Counted from the stretch's first letter, positions 54,581 through 64,000 are shown. The stretch: DNA of 64,000 bases from Actinomycetota bacterium (GCA_009701885.1 WLJH01000011.1:1-64000), one strand, 5' to 3'. Numbers and translations are program-made. The notes: generated from the sequence alone by a model not told the origin.

Positions 54581-56632
54581 TCAGGCGAGCAGCCCGAGCA
54601 CGTCCTCGCCGTACTTCTCCAGCTTCGAGCGGCCGATGCCACTGATCTTGAGCAGCTCGCGCTCGGTGGTGGGCCGCACCTCGGCGATCAGTTGCAGCGT
54701 GGCGTCGTTGAAGACCACGAAGGCCGGCACCTTCTCCTCGTCGGCGCGCCCCTTGCGCCACTCGCGCAACCGTTCGAAGAGCTCCTCGTCGTAGGAGGCG
54801 GGACAGTCCTCGCAGCGCGCCCGCTTCTTCTCCGCCGGCGTGGTCAGCGGACGCCCGCACTCGCGGCAGGTCATCGCCCCGCGGCGGCGCGCGCTCGGCT
54901 CCGCCGGGCGAGCCGACTCCGGGAGCACCGGGTCGAGGAAGCGCGAGGGCTTGCGGTTGCCGCGGCCGCCGGGGTTGCGCGCCGCGGACCACGACAGCCG
55001 CAGCGTGCGACGCGCGCGGGTGATGCCGACGTAGAGCAGCCGACGCTCCTCCTCGATCGCGGCGGGGGTGTCGGCGTAGGTGATCGGCAAGGTGCCGTCC
55101 TGCAGGCCGACGCAGAACACGACGTCCCACTCCAGGCCCTTGGCGGCGTGGAAGGTCGCCAGCGTGACGCCCTCGGCGACCGGCGCGTGCTGCTCGGCGG
55201 CGCGGCGGTCCAGCTCGTCGACGAAGGCGTTGAGCGGGTCCTCCTGCGCGGTGCCCTCGCCGGCGGCGTACTCCTCGGCCTGGTCGACCAGCGCCTGCCA
55301 GGACTCCCACCGGTCCCGGGTCTGGCCGCGGGCGCGCGGCGGCTCCGGCGTCCAGCCCATGCCCGCCAGGGTCGAGCGCACGGTCTCGACCAGGTCCTCC
55401 CCCGGCGCGCTGCGGGCCGCACCACGGATGCGGGTCACCGCCTCGCGCACCTCGGGCCGCTCGAAGAAGCGGCCGGCGCCCCGGATGACGTAGGGCAGGG
55501 AGCGGGCCGAGAGCGCCTCCTCGAAGGCCTCGGACTGCGCGTTGATCCGGAAGAGCACCGCGATCTCCGACAGCGCGACGCCCTCGTCGCGCAGCGCCAG
55601 GACCCGCGCTGCCGTGGCCTCGGCCTCGGCCACCTCGTCGGGCTGCGGGGCGAACTCCACCGCCGCGCCCGCCGGCTGCTCCGAGCGCAGGGCGACGCCC
55701 TGGCTCGGGGTGCCGGCCAGCAGCGTCGTCGCGGTGCGGACGATCTCCGGGGTCGAGCGGTAGTTGCGCACCAGCTCCACCGACGTGGTGCCGGGGAACT
55801 TGCGCGGGAAGTCGCGGAGGTAGTCGGCGTTGGCGCCGGCGAAGGAGTAGATCGTCTGGGCGGGGTCGCCCACCACGCAGATCTCGTCGCGGCCGCCGAG
55901 CCAGAGGTCCAGGAGCGCGGACTGCAGCGGCGAGACGTCCTGGAACTCGTCGACGACGAACCACTTGTACTGCCGGCGGACCTGTGCCGCGACCCGCTCG
56001 TCCTCGGCCAGCAGACCGGCGGTGAGCAGCAGGACGTCCTCCATGTCCATCCGGCCCTCGGCGCGCTTGACGTCCTCGTAGGCGCCGAAGACCCGGCCCA
56101 CCGTCTCGGCGTCCAGCCCGCTCACCTCGCGCCGCCGGGCCGTGGCGATGCGTGCGTAGTCGTCCGGGCCGACGTTGGAGACCTTGGCCCACTCGACCTC
56201 GGAGGCGAGGTCGCGCAGCTGGGCCTGGTCGGCACGCAGCCGCTGGCGCCGGCAGGCGCCGGCGAGCATCCCGATCTTGGACTCGGTCAGCACCGGTAGG
56301 TCGACCCCGTGCACGTGCGGCCAGAAGTACCGTAGCTGGCGCAGCGCGGCGGAGTGGAAGGTGCGCGCCTGGACCCCGCCGGCGCCGAGCGTGCGCAGCC
56401 GGGAGCGCATCTCCCCGGCGGCCCGGGTCGTGAAGGTCACCGCCAGGACCTCGGTCGGTGCGTAGGTGCCGGTCGCGACGCCGTGGGCGATGCGGTGGGT
56501 GATCGCCCGGGTCTTCCCGGTGCCGGCACCGGCCAGCACCCGCACCGGGCCGCGCAGCGCCTCGGCCACCGCCCGCTGCTCGGGGTCCAGCGCGTCCAGC
56601 AGCGCCTCGGCACGGGTGGGGGCGGGGGACAT
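54581..56632 (-). CDS. uvrD2: ATP-dependent DNA helicase UvrD2
   Basis: SF1A helicase of about 683 residues: Walker A VLAGAGTGKTRAITHRI, WFVVDEFQDVSPLQSALLDL (motif II), VGDPAQTIYSFAGANADYLR (motif III), VELVRNYRSTPEIV (IV) and LLYVGITRARRTLRLSWS (VI). A tetracysteine zinc motif (CRECGRP ... CEDC) lies near residue 585-605, and an HRDC domain (LKISGIGRSKLEKYGEDVLG) ends the protein, the arrangement of mycobacterial UvrD2. ATG at 56632 is preferred to the TTG at 56644. Confidence 0.95.
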   Translation of the reverse strand: MSPAPTRAEALLDALDPEQRAVAEALRGPVRVLAGAGTGKTRAITHRIAHGVATGTYAPTEVLAVTFTTRAAGEMRSRLRTLGAGGVQARTFHSAALRQLRYFWPHVHGVDLPVLTESKIGMLAGACRRQRLRADQAQLRDLASEVEWAKVSNVGPDDYARIATARRREVSGLDAETVGRVFGAYEDVKRAEGRMDMEDVLLLTAGLLAEDERVAAQVRRQYKWFVVDEFQDVSPLQSALLDLWLGGRDEICVVGDPAQTIYSFAGANADYLRDFPRKFPGTTSVELVRNYRSTPEIVRTATTLLAGTPSQGVALRSEQPAGAAVEFAPQPDEVAEAEATAARVLALRDEGVALSEIAVLFRINAQSEAFEEALSARSLPYVIRGAGRFFERPEVREAVTRIRGAARSAPGEDLVETVRSTLAGMGWTPEPPRARGQTRDRWESWQALVDQAEEYAAGEGTAQEDPLNAFVDELDRRAAEQHAPVAEGVTLATFHAAKGLEWDVVFCVGLQDGTLPITYADTPAAIEEERRLLYVGITRARRTLRLSWSAARNPGGRGNRKPSRFLDPVLPESARPAEPSARRRGAMTCRECGRPLTTPAEKKRARCEDCPASYDEELFERLREWRKGRADEEKVPAFVVFNDATLQLIAEVRPTTERELLKISGIGRSKLEKYGEDVLGLLA

Positions 56633-56711
56633 CGGCGGGAACAACTCCGGGTCGTGTGAGGTTGCAGGTGGGAAGCGGCCACCAGCCTAGATCGAGGAGG
56701 GGACAGCCCCG

Positions 56712-56969
56712 ATGAGCGCGTCCACAGCCAGCGTGACGATGTACAGCACCCCGTGGTGCGGCTACTGCCACCGCCTGAAGAGCCAGATGGACCGCGAGGG
56801 CATCGCCTACTCCGTCGTCGACATCGAGCAGGACCCCGACGCGGCGCTGATCGTCGAGCAGGTCAACGGCGGCAACCAGACGGTGCCGACGCTGGTGTAC
56901 TCCGACGGCACCGCACAGACCAACCCCTCGCTCGCGCAGGTCAAGGAGAAGCTGGCCGCGCTGGCCTGA
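56712..56969 (+). CDS. mrx1: Mycoredoxin Mrx1
   Basis: Glutaredoxin-fold protein of 85 residues with the CGYC active site (MYSTPWCGYCHRLKSQMDRE), cis-proline loop NQTVPTLVYSDG. Reduces mycothiol mixed disulfides. Divergent from uvrD2, as in mycobacteria (Rv3198A). GGAGGGGAC precedes the ATG. Confidence 0.93.
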   Translation: MSASTASVTMYSTPWCGYCHRLKSQMDREGIAYSVVDIEQDPDAALIVEQVNGGNQTVPTLVYSDGTAQTNPSLAQVKEKLAALA

Positions 56970-56992
56970 TCACACCGGCCGCGCGGCCGTGG

Positions 56993-57925
56993 TCACCACT
57001 GACCCGGCAGGGGTCCGCCGTACCAGTGCTCGACCAGCGAGCGGCTGATCGAGACCCCGCCGGGCAGCACCAGCGTGCCCGCCTCCGCCTGCTCGCGCAT
57101 CTCGGCGCGGGTGAACCAGCGGGCGTCCTCGAGCTCGTCGTGGTCGACCTCGATCTCGGTGCTGGTCGCCCGCCCGACGAAGCCGAGCATGAGGCTGGCG
57201 GGGAGCGGCCACGGCTGGTTGCCGAAGTACTGCACGTCCCCGACGTGGACCCCGGTCTCCTCGAGCACCTCGCGCCGCACGGCGTCCTCGAGGGTCTCCC
57301 CCGGCTCGCAGAACCCGGCCAGCGTGGAGAAGCGGCCCTCGGGCCAGACCGCCTGGCGGCCCAACAGGCACCGCTCGTCGTCGCTGCCTGGCTCGCCGGC
57401 GGCCACGACCATGATCACGGCGGGGTCGGTGCGCGGGAACTGCGGCTTGCCGCACTGCGTGCAGACCAGCTCGTGGCCGGAGCGGCGCGGCTCCAGCGTC
57501 CCGGCGCAGCGCGGGCAGTAGCGGGTCACGAAGAGCCACTCGGCCAGGCCGAGGGCGTGGAAGACCAACGGGGCGTAGGCCAGCGCGTCGTCGGCGAGCG
57601 CCGGCAGCAGGCCGCGCAGCGGCAGCCATCCCTGACCCTGCTTCGACACCGCTGCGTCGGTGACGACCGCGAACCACGCCCGGTCCTGCCACTCGCCCAG
57701 CAGCACGCGCAGGTCGCCGGGTCCGTCAGGGGCCTCGGCCGGGGAGATCCAGTCGACCCGGCCGTCGACGGGACGGATCCGGGTCCCGGAGACGACCAGC
57801 ACCCGGGTCGTGGGGTCGGCCCACCGCTCCTCGAGCCAGGCGTCGTCGGCGCGGCGCAGGGCCGCGCGGTCGTGCGCGTCGGCGGCCATCCTCAGGTGGG
57901 CGTACGACGGTGCAGCACTGCTCAC
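56993..57925 (-). CDS. nudC: NAD+ diphosphatase NudC
   Basis: 310 residues. A zinc ribbon CPRC ... CTQC (about 137-158) precedes the Nudix domain with GFCEPGETLEDAVRREVLEE followed by TG (about 204-225) and the NudC signature SLMLGFVGRA. Hydrolyses NADH and can remove NAD caps from RNA. GTG start overlaps the SDR gene stop by 4 bp. Confidence 0.94.
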   Translation of the reverse strand: MSSAAPSYAHLRMAADAHDRAALRRADDAWLEERWADPTTRVLVVSGTRIRPVDGRVDWISPAEAPDGPGDLRVLLGEWQDRAWFAVVTDAAVSKQGQGWLPLRGLLPALADDALAYAPLVFHALGLAEWLFVTRYCPRCAGTLEPRRSGHELVCTQCGKPQFPRTDPAVIMVVAAGEPGSDDERCLLGRQAVWPEGRFSTLAGFCEPGETLEDAVRREVLEETGVHVGDVQYFGNQPWPLPASLMLGFVGRATSTEIEVDHDELEDARWFTRAEMREQAEAGTLVLPGGVSISRSLVEHWYGGPLPGQW

Positions 57926-58563
57926 GGGTGGCTGACCTCCGCCTGCCAGGCCGCCTCGTCCTGGCGGGTGGCGGCCAGGATCGCGGCCGCGACGCTGTCG
58001 GGGCTGAACGTCCCCTCCTTCGCCAGGGCTCCGCGCACGGTGACCGAGACCGCGCGCATGCCCTCGGCTTGCAGGGTGCGGTCGAGGGAGAGCACGAGGT
58101 TGCGCAGGCCGGCCTTCTGCACGCCGAGCGAGGCGGCGACGTGGTTCGGCTCGTCGGCGGCCATCGACCCCGTGGCACTGACCCGGGCTCCCGGGCCCAT
58201 CCACGGGTGGGCGGCCTGGACGGCCGTCAGCAGCGCGCCGACCCCCAGCCGCACGTCGGCCAGCAGGTCCTCGACGGTCAGGTGCAGCGGGTCGGCCTCG
58301 CGGTAGGCGCTGGGGTTGACGTGCAGCACGTCGACCCGGCCCAGCCGCTCGGCGACGTCGGCCACGGCCTGCCGACCCGCGACCGGGTCGGACACGTCGG
58401 CGACCCGGCGCTCGACCCGGACTCCGGTGAGCGTGGCGGCGAGGTCGGCCAGCACGGCCTCGTCGTTGCCGACCAGGCCCACCGACCAGCCCTCCGCGGC
58501 GTACAGCCGGGCCAGCGAGCCGCTGACCCCCGGTCCTGCCCCGACGACCACCACAGCGCTCAT
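57922..58563 (-). CDS. Short-chain dehydrogenase-like protein
   Basis: 213 residues with a Rossmann fold (VVVVGAGPGVSGSLARLYAA, GxxxGxG-like) and DVLHVNPSAYREADPL. The catalytic YxxxK is altered: the lysine is present in GVQKAGLRNL but leucine stands where the tyrosine should be. It may be a non-catalytic or atypical SDR. Located where mycobacteria carry a potassium channel gene between nudC and adnB. Confidence 0.8.
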   Translation of the reverse strand: MSAVVVVGAGPGVSGSLARLYAAEGWSVGLVGNDEAVLADLAATLTGVRVERRVADVSDPVAGRQAVADVAERLGRVDVLHVNPSAYREADPLHLTVEDLLADVRLGVGALLTAVQAAHPWMGPGARVSATGSMAADEPNHVAASLGVQKAGLRNLVLSLDRTLQAEGMRAVSVTVRGALAKEGTFSPDSVAAAILAATRQDEAAWQAEVSHP

Positions 58564-58595
58564 GGCCCGAGACTAGACCGCGGCCAGGACTCGCC

Positions 58596-61500
58596 TCAGG
58601 ACTCCCCGAGGAGCGCCTCGAGGGCCGCACGACCGGGCAGGTCGGCAGGCTCCTCGACGGTCCCGGTGCGCACGTAGTAGAACGCCGCGCGCACCTGCTC
58701 GGGATCGAGGTCGTGCAGCTCGGCCCAGGCCAGGCGGTAGAGCGCGAGCTGCAGCGGGTCGGCGTCGGCGCGGCGGTTGGTCTTCCAGTCGACCAGGAGG
58801 TAGCCGCCGTCCGGTTCGCGGTAGACCGCGTCGATCCGCCCCCGCACCACCTGCCCGGCCAGCACCAGCGAGAACGGCGCCTCGACCCGGTGCGGCACCC
58901 GTGCTCCGAAGGGGCCGGTCTCGAAGGCCGTCACCAGCTCCTGGAGGTCCGACTCGTCGTCGATGCCGGCGTCGCCGCGACCCGGGAGCTCGTCGGGGTC
59001 GAAGAGGTCCTGCTGTCCGAAGCGCGCCTCCACCCAGGCGTGGAACCGGGTGCCGAAGCGCGCGGCGGACGACGGCGGACGAGGCATGGGGCGCGCCAGG
59101 TCGCGGGCGAAGCCGTCGGGGTCGTCGCGCAGCCGCGACATCGCGGTCGCCGAGAGGCTCGCCGGCAGCCGCACCCGGGTGAGGGCCGCCCGGTCGCGCC
59201 GCGCCTCGGCCAGCAGCCGGTCGAGCTCGACGTCCCACTCGGCTACCCGCGCCGCCTCGATCATGTCCAGGCCCTCGTCAGGCGCAGCGGGCTCGGCGGC
59301 GCGGACCCGGCGGGCGGCCTCGCGGCGCAGCAGCGCCTCCCGGCCGGCCGTGGTGACCGGCCAGGGGCGGGAGGAGTCGACGGCGGCGTAGGGGTTGGGG
59401 TCGCCCTTCACCGGCTTCTCGCGCCAGGTGCCCGGCGGGGTCCCCCACTCCTCGAGCTGCTCCTTGAGCACCCGCTGGTAGGCCGAGGGGCCGAAGGGTG
59501 TGGCGCGCTCGGACCAGCAGTACGACGTGACGCAGAGCCGGTGGGCGGCGCGGGTGACCGCGACGTACCCCAGGCGCAGCTCCTCCTCGGCGTCGTGGTC
59601 GCGGGTCGCCTGACGGTAGGCGTCGAGCGCGGCCTTGTCGTGGCCGAGCAGCTGCGGCTGGTCGGCGGCGTCGCCGCGCAGGGGCGCGGGGAGCACGGCC
59701 GGCGAGGAGGTCCACAGGGTGCGCGAGCGGTTGCTGGGGAAGCGGCCCTCGCAGGTGCCGACCAGGAAGACGGTGTCCCACTCCAGGCCCTTGGAGCGGT
59801 GGACGGTGAGGAGCTTGACGGAGTCGGCGAGCGTGGGCGTGGCCAGGTCCAGACCGTTGCCCTGGTCGTCCTCGGCGGTGAGGTAGGCGAGCAGGGCAGG
59901 CAGGGTCACGGCGCCGTCGACGGCCTGGAAGTCCGCGACCGCGCGCACGAAGAGGTCGAGGTTGTCGCGGCGCGCCTCGGCAGCGGGGCTGACCGCGGAG
60001 GCGAGCTCGACGTCGGCACCGGTGACGTCGAGGATCCGGCGCACCACGTCGAGCAGGGGCTCGCCCACCACCGAGCGCAGCAGCCGCAGCTCGGCGGCCA
60101 GCAAGGCGAACCGCTCGCGGGCCTCCTCGGAGTAGGGCCGGTCGCCGGGGTCGGCCAGCGCGTCGTCGAGCGAGGGTACCTCGGCGGGGTCGACCCCGTC
60201 GGCGATGGCCACCAGCTCCTCCAGCGCCGAGGCGTGGCGGGTGCGGGCCGAGAAGCCCGCCAGCTCGCGGGCGCGCTCGGCCAGCAACCGCAGGTCGCGC
60301 GGGCCGACCGCCCATCGCGGCCCCGAGAGCAGCGTGAGCAGGGCGTCGTTGGCCGTGACGTCGTGCAGCAGGGTCAGGCAGGCCACGACCTCGGCGACCT
60401 CGGGGAGCCGCAGCAGCCCCGACAGGCCGACGATCTCGACCGGGACCCCGGCGGCGGTGAGGGCGTCGAAGACCTCCGCGGCGTGCTGGTTGTCGCGGCA
60501 CAGCACCCCGACGTCGGACCACCGGCCGCCGCGCTCGTGGACGGCCACGACCTCCTGCGCCAACCAGGCCAGCTCGTCGGCGTGCGTCTCGTGCACCGCG
60601 ACCTCGACCGTGCCGTCTGCCGCGCCGGGCTTGGGCTCCAGCGGCTCGACCTGCTGGTAGGCCTCGAGCAGCGGACCGGCGAGCCGGTTGGCGACCTCGA
60701 GGATGCGGCGGTCCGAGCGGCGGTTGACCGTGAGCGGGTACGTCGGGACCGGCCCGCCGTCGGCGGCCGGGAAGGTCTCCCCGAACCCGAGGATGTTGGA
60801 GACCGAGGCGCCCCGCCAGCCGTAGATCGCCTGGTTGGGGTCGCCGACGGCGGTGACCGCGTGCCCACGGCCGTGCTCGGGGTCGGGCCCGGAGAAGAGG
60901 TGGCCCAGCATGACCGCCTGCGCGACGGAGGTGTCCTGGTACTCGTCGAGCAGGACGACCTTGAAGCGGGCCCGTTCCGCGGCGCCCACAGCCGGCTGCT
61001 CTCGCGCCAGCCGTGCGGCCAGCTCGATCTGGTCGGAGAAGTCCATGAGGCCGAGGTCGGCCTTGAGCCGGCGGTAGCCGCCGACCAGGCCGAGCAGCTC
61101 CGCGCGGCGGTCGAGGGCGTGGATCGCCTTCTCGGCTGCCTCGCGCCAGGTCTTGCGGCCCTTGCCGGCCGCCTCCTCCTCGATCGCGCGGAGGAACCCG
61201 CGGCGGGCGTCCTCGTCGGTGCGCCGCACGTCGTCGGGACCGACCAGGTGCTCGCTCATCGCGCTGTCGAGGGCCAGGAGGTTCTGGATGACCGTGGGCG
61301 GGTGGTCCGACAGCGCGCGGACGTCGCCGGTCCAGCCGTCGACCACCCGGGCACCGAGCTGGTAGCGGGCGGCGTCGGTGATGACGCGAGTGTCGGGCTC
61401 GTGACCGATGAGCAGCCCGTGCTCGGAGAGCAGCTGGGCGGCGTAGGCGTGGTAGGTCAGCACGGTCGGCTCGAGGGTGTCGTCGGGCGCCTCCCCGCCC

Positions 61501-61826
61501 GGCGGGACCTCGGTGTCGGCGTCGAGGACGCCTGCGGCGCGCAGCGCCTCGCGCACCCGCTGGCGCAGCTCGCTCGCGGCCTTGGTGGTGAAGGTCAGGC
61601 CGAGGACCTCGTCGGGGCGCACCTGGCCGGTGAGCACCAGGTGCACCACGCGGGCGGCCATCAGGGTGGTCTTGCCCGAGCCGGCGCCGGCCACGACGAC
61701 CGCCGGGGCCAGCGGCGCCGAGATCGCCCGCCACTGCTGGGGGCTCGGCGCGTAGGGGGTGCCCATCGCGCGCTGGAGGTCCTCGGGCGTGCGGATCTGC
61801 AGCGGCCCGTCGGCGAGCAGGCTCAC
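58596..61826 (-). CDS. adnB: Helicase-nuclease subunit AdnB
   Basis: About 1076 residues. UvrD-type motor: VVVAGAGSGKTTLMAARVVH (Walker A), KVVLLDEYQDTSVAQAVML (II), AVGDPNQAIYGWRGAS (III), LLTVHRSKGLEWDTVFLVGT (V), LGYVAVTRAAHRLCVTSY (VI). C-terminal PD-(D/E)xK nuclease near the end, VRGRIDAVYREPDGG and LLVDWKTNRRADADPLQL. With AdnA it forms the recombination-type end-resection motor of actinobacteria. GTG at 61826 (VSLLADGPLQIRTPED) overlaps the adnA stop by 4 bp and is preferred over the ATG at 61865. Confidence 0.93.
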   Translation of the reverse strand: MSLLADGPLQIRTPEDLQRAMGTPYAPSPQQWRAISAPLAPAVVVAGAGSGKTTLMAARVVHLVLTGQVRPDEVLGLTFTTKAASELRQRVREALRAAGVLDADTEVPPGGEAPDDTLEPTVLTYHAYAAQLLSEHGLLIGHEPDTRVITDAARYQLGARVVDGWTGDVRALSDHPPTVIQNLLALDSAMSEHLVGPDDVRRTDEDARRGFLRAIEEEAAGKGRKTWREAAEKAIHALDRRAELLGLVGGYRRLKADLGLMDFSDQIELAARLAREQPAVGAAERARFKVVLLDEYQDTSVAQAVMLGHLFSGPDPEHGRGHAVTAVGDPNQAIYGWRGASVSNILGFGETFPAADGGPVPTYPLTVNRRSDRRILEVANRLAGPLLEAYQQVEPLEPKPGAADGTVEVAVHETHADELAWLAQEVVAVHERGGRWSDVGVLCRDNQHAAEVFDALTAAGVPVEIVGLSGLLRLPEVAEVVACLTLLHDVTANDALLTLLSGPRWAVGPRDLRLLAERARELAGFSARTRHASALEELVAIADGVDPAEVPSLDDALADPGDRPYSEEARERFALLAAELRLLRSVVGEPLLDVVRRILDVTGADVELASAVSPAAEARRDNLDLFVRAVADFQAVDGAVTLPALLAYLTAEDDQGNGLDLATPTLADSVKLLTVHRSKGLEWDTVFLVGTCEGRFPSNRSRTLWTSSPAVLPAPLRGDAADQPQLLGHDKAALDAYRQATRDHDAEEELRLGYVAVTRAAHRLCVTSYCWSERATPFGPSAYQRVLKEQLEEWGTPPGTWREKPVKGDPNPYAAVDSSRPWPVTTAGREALLRREAARRVRAAEPAAPDEGLDMIEAARVAEWDVELDRLLAEARRDRAALTRVRLPASLSATAMSRLRDDPDGFARDLARPMPRPPSSAARFGTRFHAWVEARFGQQDLFDPDELPGRGDAGIDDESDLQELVTAFETGPFGARVPHRVEAPFSLVLAGQVVRGRIDAVYREPDGGYLLVDWKTNRRADADPLQLALYRLAWAELHDLDPEQVRAAFYYVRTGTVEEPADLPGRAALEALLGES

Positions 61827-64000
61827 GGCGCCCCCACCACCGGTCCGGCGGACTTGATCGGGCACAGCGGCACGAAGGGGCAGTCGCGGCAGTGCGCGCC
61901 GGCCACGGCCGGGAAGCTCTCCTGGCGCAGCATCACCGCAGCGTGCTGGAGCCGGCGCAGCAGCTCCTCACGGGCGGTCCCGCCGTCGGGCTGGACGTCC
62001 TGCAGCTGCACGGTCGCGGTCTCGGAGCCGTCCTCGAGGCCGAGCTGCACCAGCTCGGCGCCGCCCGCCACGCCGGGGCCGCCGGTGTGGGCGGCGAGCA
62101 CCTCGTCGACGGCCCCGCGGTCCACGGCGTACTGGTAGAGGCCGAGCTGGAGGTGCTGCTGCACGGCCGGGCCCGTGGGCGCCGAGCGCCCGGTCTTGAG
62201 GTCGACCACCACGACCCGGCCGTCGTGGTCGAGCTCGACCCGGTCGGCGTACCCGATCAGCCGGACCCGCTCGCCGTCGGGCAGGTCGACCTCGGTGGTG
62301 AAGCGGGACTCCGTGCCGACCAGGGCGCGGGGGTTGGCGTGGTGCCAGCGCAGGAAGCGCGTCAGCGCGACCCGGATGCGCTCGTGCTCGCGGGCCCGGG
62401 ACCACGGCGTGCGGAACTCGAGCCGGCCCCACACCGCGTCGACCTGCTCCATCAGCAGCGCCAGGCCCTCCTCGTCCGGCGCAGCGGCGAGCTCACCGGT
62501 CGAGACGCGCTCGGCCAGCGCGTGCACCATCTGGCCGAGGTTGGCCGACTGGTGGGAGCGCACTACCCCGCCCGCCTCGTCGGCCAGGAACCAGCGGGTC
62601 GGACACAGGCCGAGCGCCTCGAGGACCGACGCCGAGACCGGGACGGGTTGCTCGGGGTCGCGCACCGGCTGCGGGGACAGCGAGGCCGCGCGGGTGCCCC
62701 ACCAGGTGCCGGGGTCGGCCTGGGGGACGAGCGGCCGGACGCGGTCGCCGCTGCCCACGTGCTCCCCCGCCAGCCGGCGCAACCGCCGGGCCGCCGCCTC
62801 GCGCAGCGGCTCGCTGGTGTCGGGATCGGCCAGGGTGCGGCGCAGCTCGGCCACGAGTCCGTCCATCGACAGCGGTCGGCGGGGGCGGCCGACGACCGCC
62901 TCGACGCTCACCCCGAGCTCCTCGAGGAAGCGGGAGGGCTGCTCGCCCTCGTCGTCGGGCGAGGCCACCGCGGTCACGACCAGCCGCTCACGGGCGCGGG
63001 TGCAGGCGACGTAGAAGAGCCGGCGCTCCTCCAGCAGCAGCTCGCGTCGGCTGACCGGCGGCACCAGCTCACCCGCACCGATCCGGTCGGCCTGCAGCAG
63101 CGTCGAGCGTCGGCGCAGGTCCGGCCAGGCGTCCTGCTGGACGTGGGCGACGACGACCAGGCGCCACTCCAGGCCCTTGGAGCGGTGGGCGGTGAGCAGC
63201 CGCACGGCGGACCCGCGCGAGCCGCGCTCGGCCAGGGTGTCGGCCGGGATCTCCTGCGCCACGAGCGTCTCGAGGAAGGTGCGCACCCCGAGGTGGTCGC
63301 GCTGCTCCTCGGCCCGGGCGGCCACCTCGAAGAGGGCGCAGACCGCGTCGAGGTCGCGGTGGGCCCGGCGTGCGGCGCCACCACCGCTCTCGACGGCCCG
63401 GCGCAGCCGCTCCGGCCACGGGGTGCCGGACCACAACCGCCAGAGCAGGTGCTCCGCGGACTCGCCGTCCTCCAGCGCGGCCCGGGTGCTCGCGAGCAGG
63501 TCGGCGACCGCGCGCACCCGGTCGACCTCGGGGGCCTCGGGGCCGTGGGGCAGCCCGGCGAGGACGGCGGGGTCGAGGACGCACGCGCGCAGCAGCTCGC
63601 GGGAGGGTCGGGGGGTGCGCTCCTCGCGGTGGGCGCGCTCCTTCTCGCGGGTGCGCAGGCGTCGCGCCAGGCGGCGTACGTCGCCGGCGTCCAGGCCGCC
63701 CAGCGGACCGGTCAGCAGCGCCTCGGCCCGGGCCGGCCCGACGTGGTCGGGGTGGGCGGGGTCCTCCTCGTGCAGGTGGACCACCGCGCGGAGCGCGTCG
63801 AGCAGCGGGAGCACGGCAGGGTCGCGGACCAGCGGGAGCTCGTCGCTGGCGACCTCGACCGGGACGCCGGCCGCGGCCAGCGCGCGCCGCAGCGGCGGGA
63901 TGGTACTGCGGCCGGAGCGGACCAGCACCGCCATCTCGTCCCAGTCGATGCCGTCCTCGAGGTGCGCGCGGCGCAGCAGGTCGGCGAGGTGCTCGGCCTC
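61823..64000 (-). CDS. adnA: Helicase-nuclease subunit AdnA (5' part outside window)
   Basis: The last about 725 residues are visible; the frame is open to the window edge, so the Walker A part is missing from view. Visible: motif IV-VI region (VRLLTAHRSKGLEWRLVVVA, RRLFYVACTRARERLVVTAV) and a C-terminal RecB-like nuclease with RVELDHDGRVVVVDLKTGRS and QLGLYQYAV, ending with a cysteine set (GAHCRDCPFVPLCPI) typical of iron-sulfur nuclease domains. Partner of AdnB. Confidence 0.92.
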   Translation of the reverse strand, partial: EAEHLADLLRRAHLEDGIDWDEMAVLVRSGRSTIPPLRRALAAAGVPVEVASDELPLVRDPAVLPLLDALRAVVHLHEEDPAHPDHVGPARAEALLTGPLGGLDAGDVRRLARRLRTREKERAHREERTPRPSRELLRACVLDPAVLAGLPHGPEAPEVDRVRAVADLLASTRAALEDGESAEHLLWRLWSGTPWPERLRRAVESGGGAARRAHRDLDAVCALFEVAARAEEQRDHLGVRTFLETLVAQEIPADTLAERGSRGSAVRLLTAHRSKGLEWRLVVVAHVQQDAWPDLRRRSTLLQADRIGAGELVPPVSRRELLLEERRLFYVACTRARERLVVTAVASPDDEGEQPSRFLEELGVSVEAVVGRPRRPLSMDGLVAELRRTLADPDTSEPLREAAARRLRRLAGEHVGSGDRVRPLVPQADPGTWWGTRAASLSPQPVRDPEQPVPVSASVLEALGLCPTRWFLADEAGGVVRSHQSANLGQMVHALAERVSTGELAAAPDEEGLALLMEQVDAVWGRLEFRTPWSRAREHERIRVALTRFLRWHHANPRALVGTESRFTTEVDLPDGERVRLIGYADRVELDHDGRVVVVDLKTGRSAPTGPAVQQHLQLGLYQYAVDRGAVDEVLAAHTGGPGVAGGAELVQLGLEDGSETATVQLQDVQPDGGTAREELLRRLQHAAVMLRQESFPAVAGAHCRDCPFVPLCPIKSAGPVVGAP

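Overview
The window reads as the chromosome of a high-GC actinobacterium, most likely a member of the Nocardioidaceae. Evidence: very GC-rich third codon positions, many GTG starts with 4-bp start/stop overlaps, a WhiB-family regulator, a mycoredoxin, an AdnA/AdnB helicase-nuclease pair, and a conserved gene block from 41.2 kb to the right edge that follows the Mycobacterium order UPF0182 / PDZ protease / DUF2342 / whiB7 / uvrD2 / mrx1 / nudC / adnB / adnA.

Layout. (1) 1-1.67 kb is wreckage of a mobile element: an excisionase-like gene and a tyrosine integrase whose 3' end is cut off by an IS3-family remnant, itself interrupted by the end of an IS21-like element with exact 23-bp periodic terminal repeats. 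(2) 1.67-32.9 kb is a 31-kb 'vitamin island': a seven-gene thiamine operon behind one TPP riboswitch, then an almost complete aerobic cobalamin pathway (cobA to bluB, cobalt chelatase, cobalt transport, nucleotide loop assembly) behind four cobalamin riboswitches. (3) 32.9-41.1 kb is a second island with defence-like cargo: a ribbon-helix-helix/YfbU protein with a palindromic operator, a HEPN-like unknown, a 1036-residue protein with an N-terminal Mrr-like nuclease domain, an integrase remnant, and an HTH plus nucleotidyltransferase pair. (4) 41.13-64 kb is core chromosome, starting with initiator tRNA-fMet.

The main structural observation is that the 3' 34 bp of the initiator tRNA-fMet (41128-41201, minus strand) occurs three times without mismatch, at 1669-1702, 32902-32935 and 41128-41161. 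The left flanks of the last two copies match over about 97 bp (a weaker match is present at the first copy), and the right flanks of the first two copies share a 20-bp block at the same 164-bp offset. The vitamin island and the defence-like island therefore look like two tandem integrative (or cis-mobilisable) elements with related ends and unrelated cargo, next to a third element that carries the now broken integrase. Neither island has an intact integrase of its own.

Functionally, the thiamine operon makes HMP-PP (ThiC, ThiD) and the thiazole phosphate (ThiO, ThiG, ThiS, TenI-like) and joins them (ThiE). The cobalamin genes run from uroporphyrinogen III to adenosylcobalamin with CobN plus a fused ChlI-ChlD subunit as chelatase. 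One step is suspect: CobG (precorrin-3B synthase) ends early and lacks the C-terminal Fe-S/siroheme half. In the core region, whiB7 has a long leader with a 67-codon upstream ORF and a terminator hairpin with a mutually exclusive alternative pairing, as in ribosome-mediated attenuation, and is followed by two tandem paralogous 54-residue proteins.
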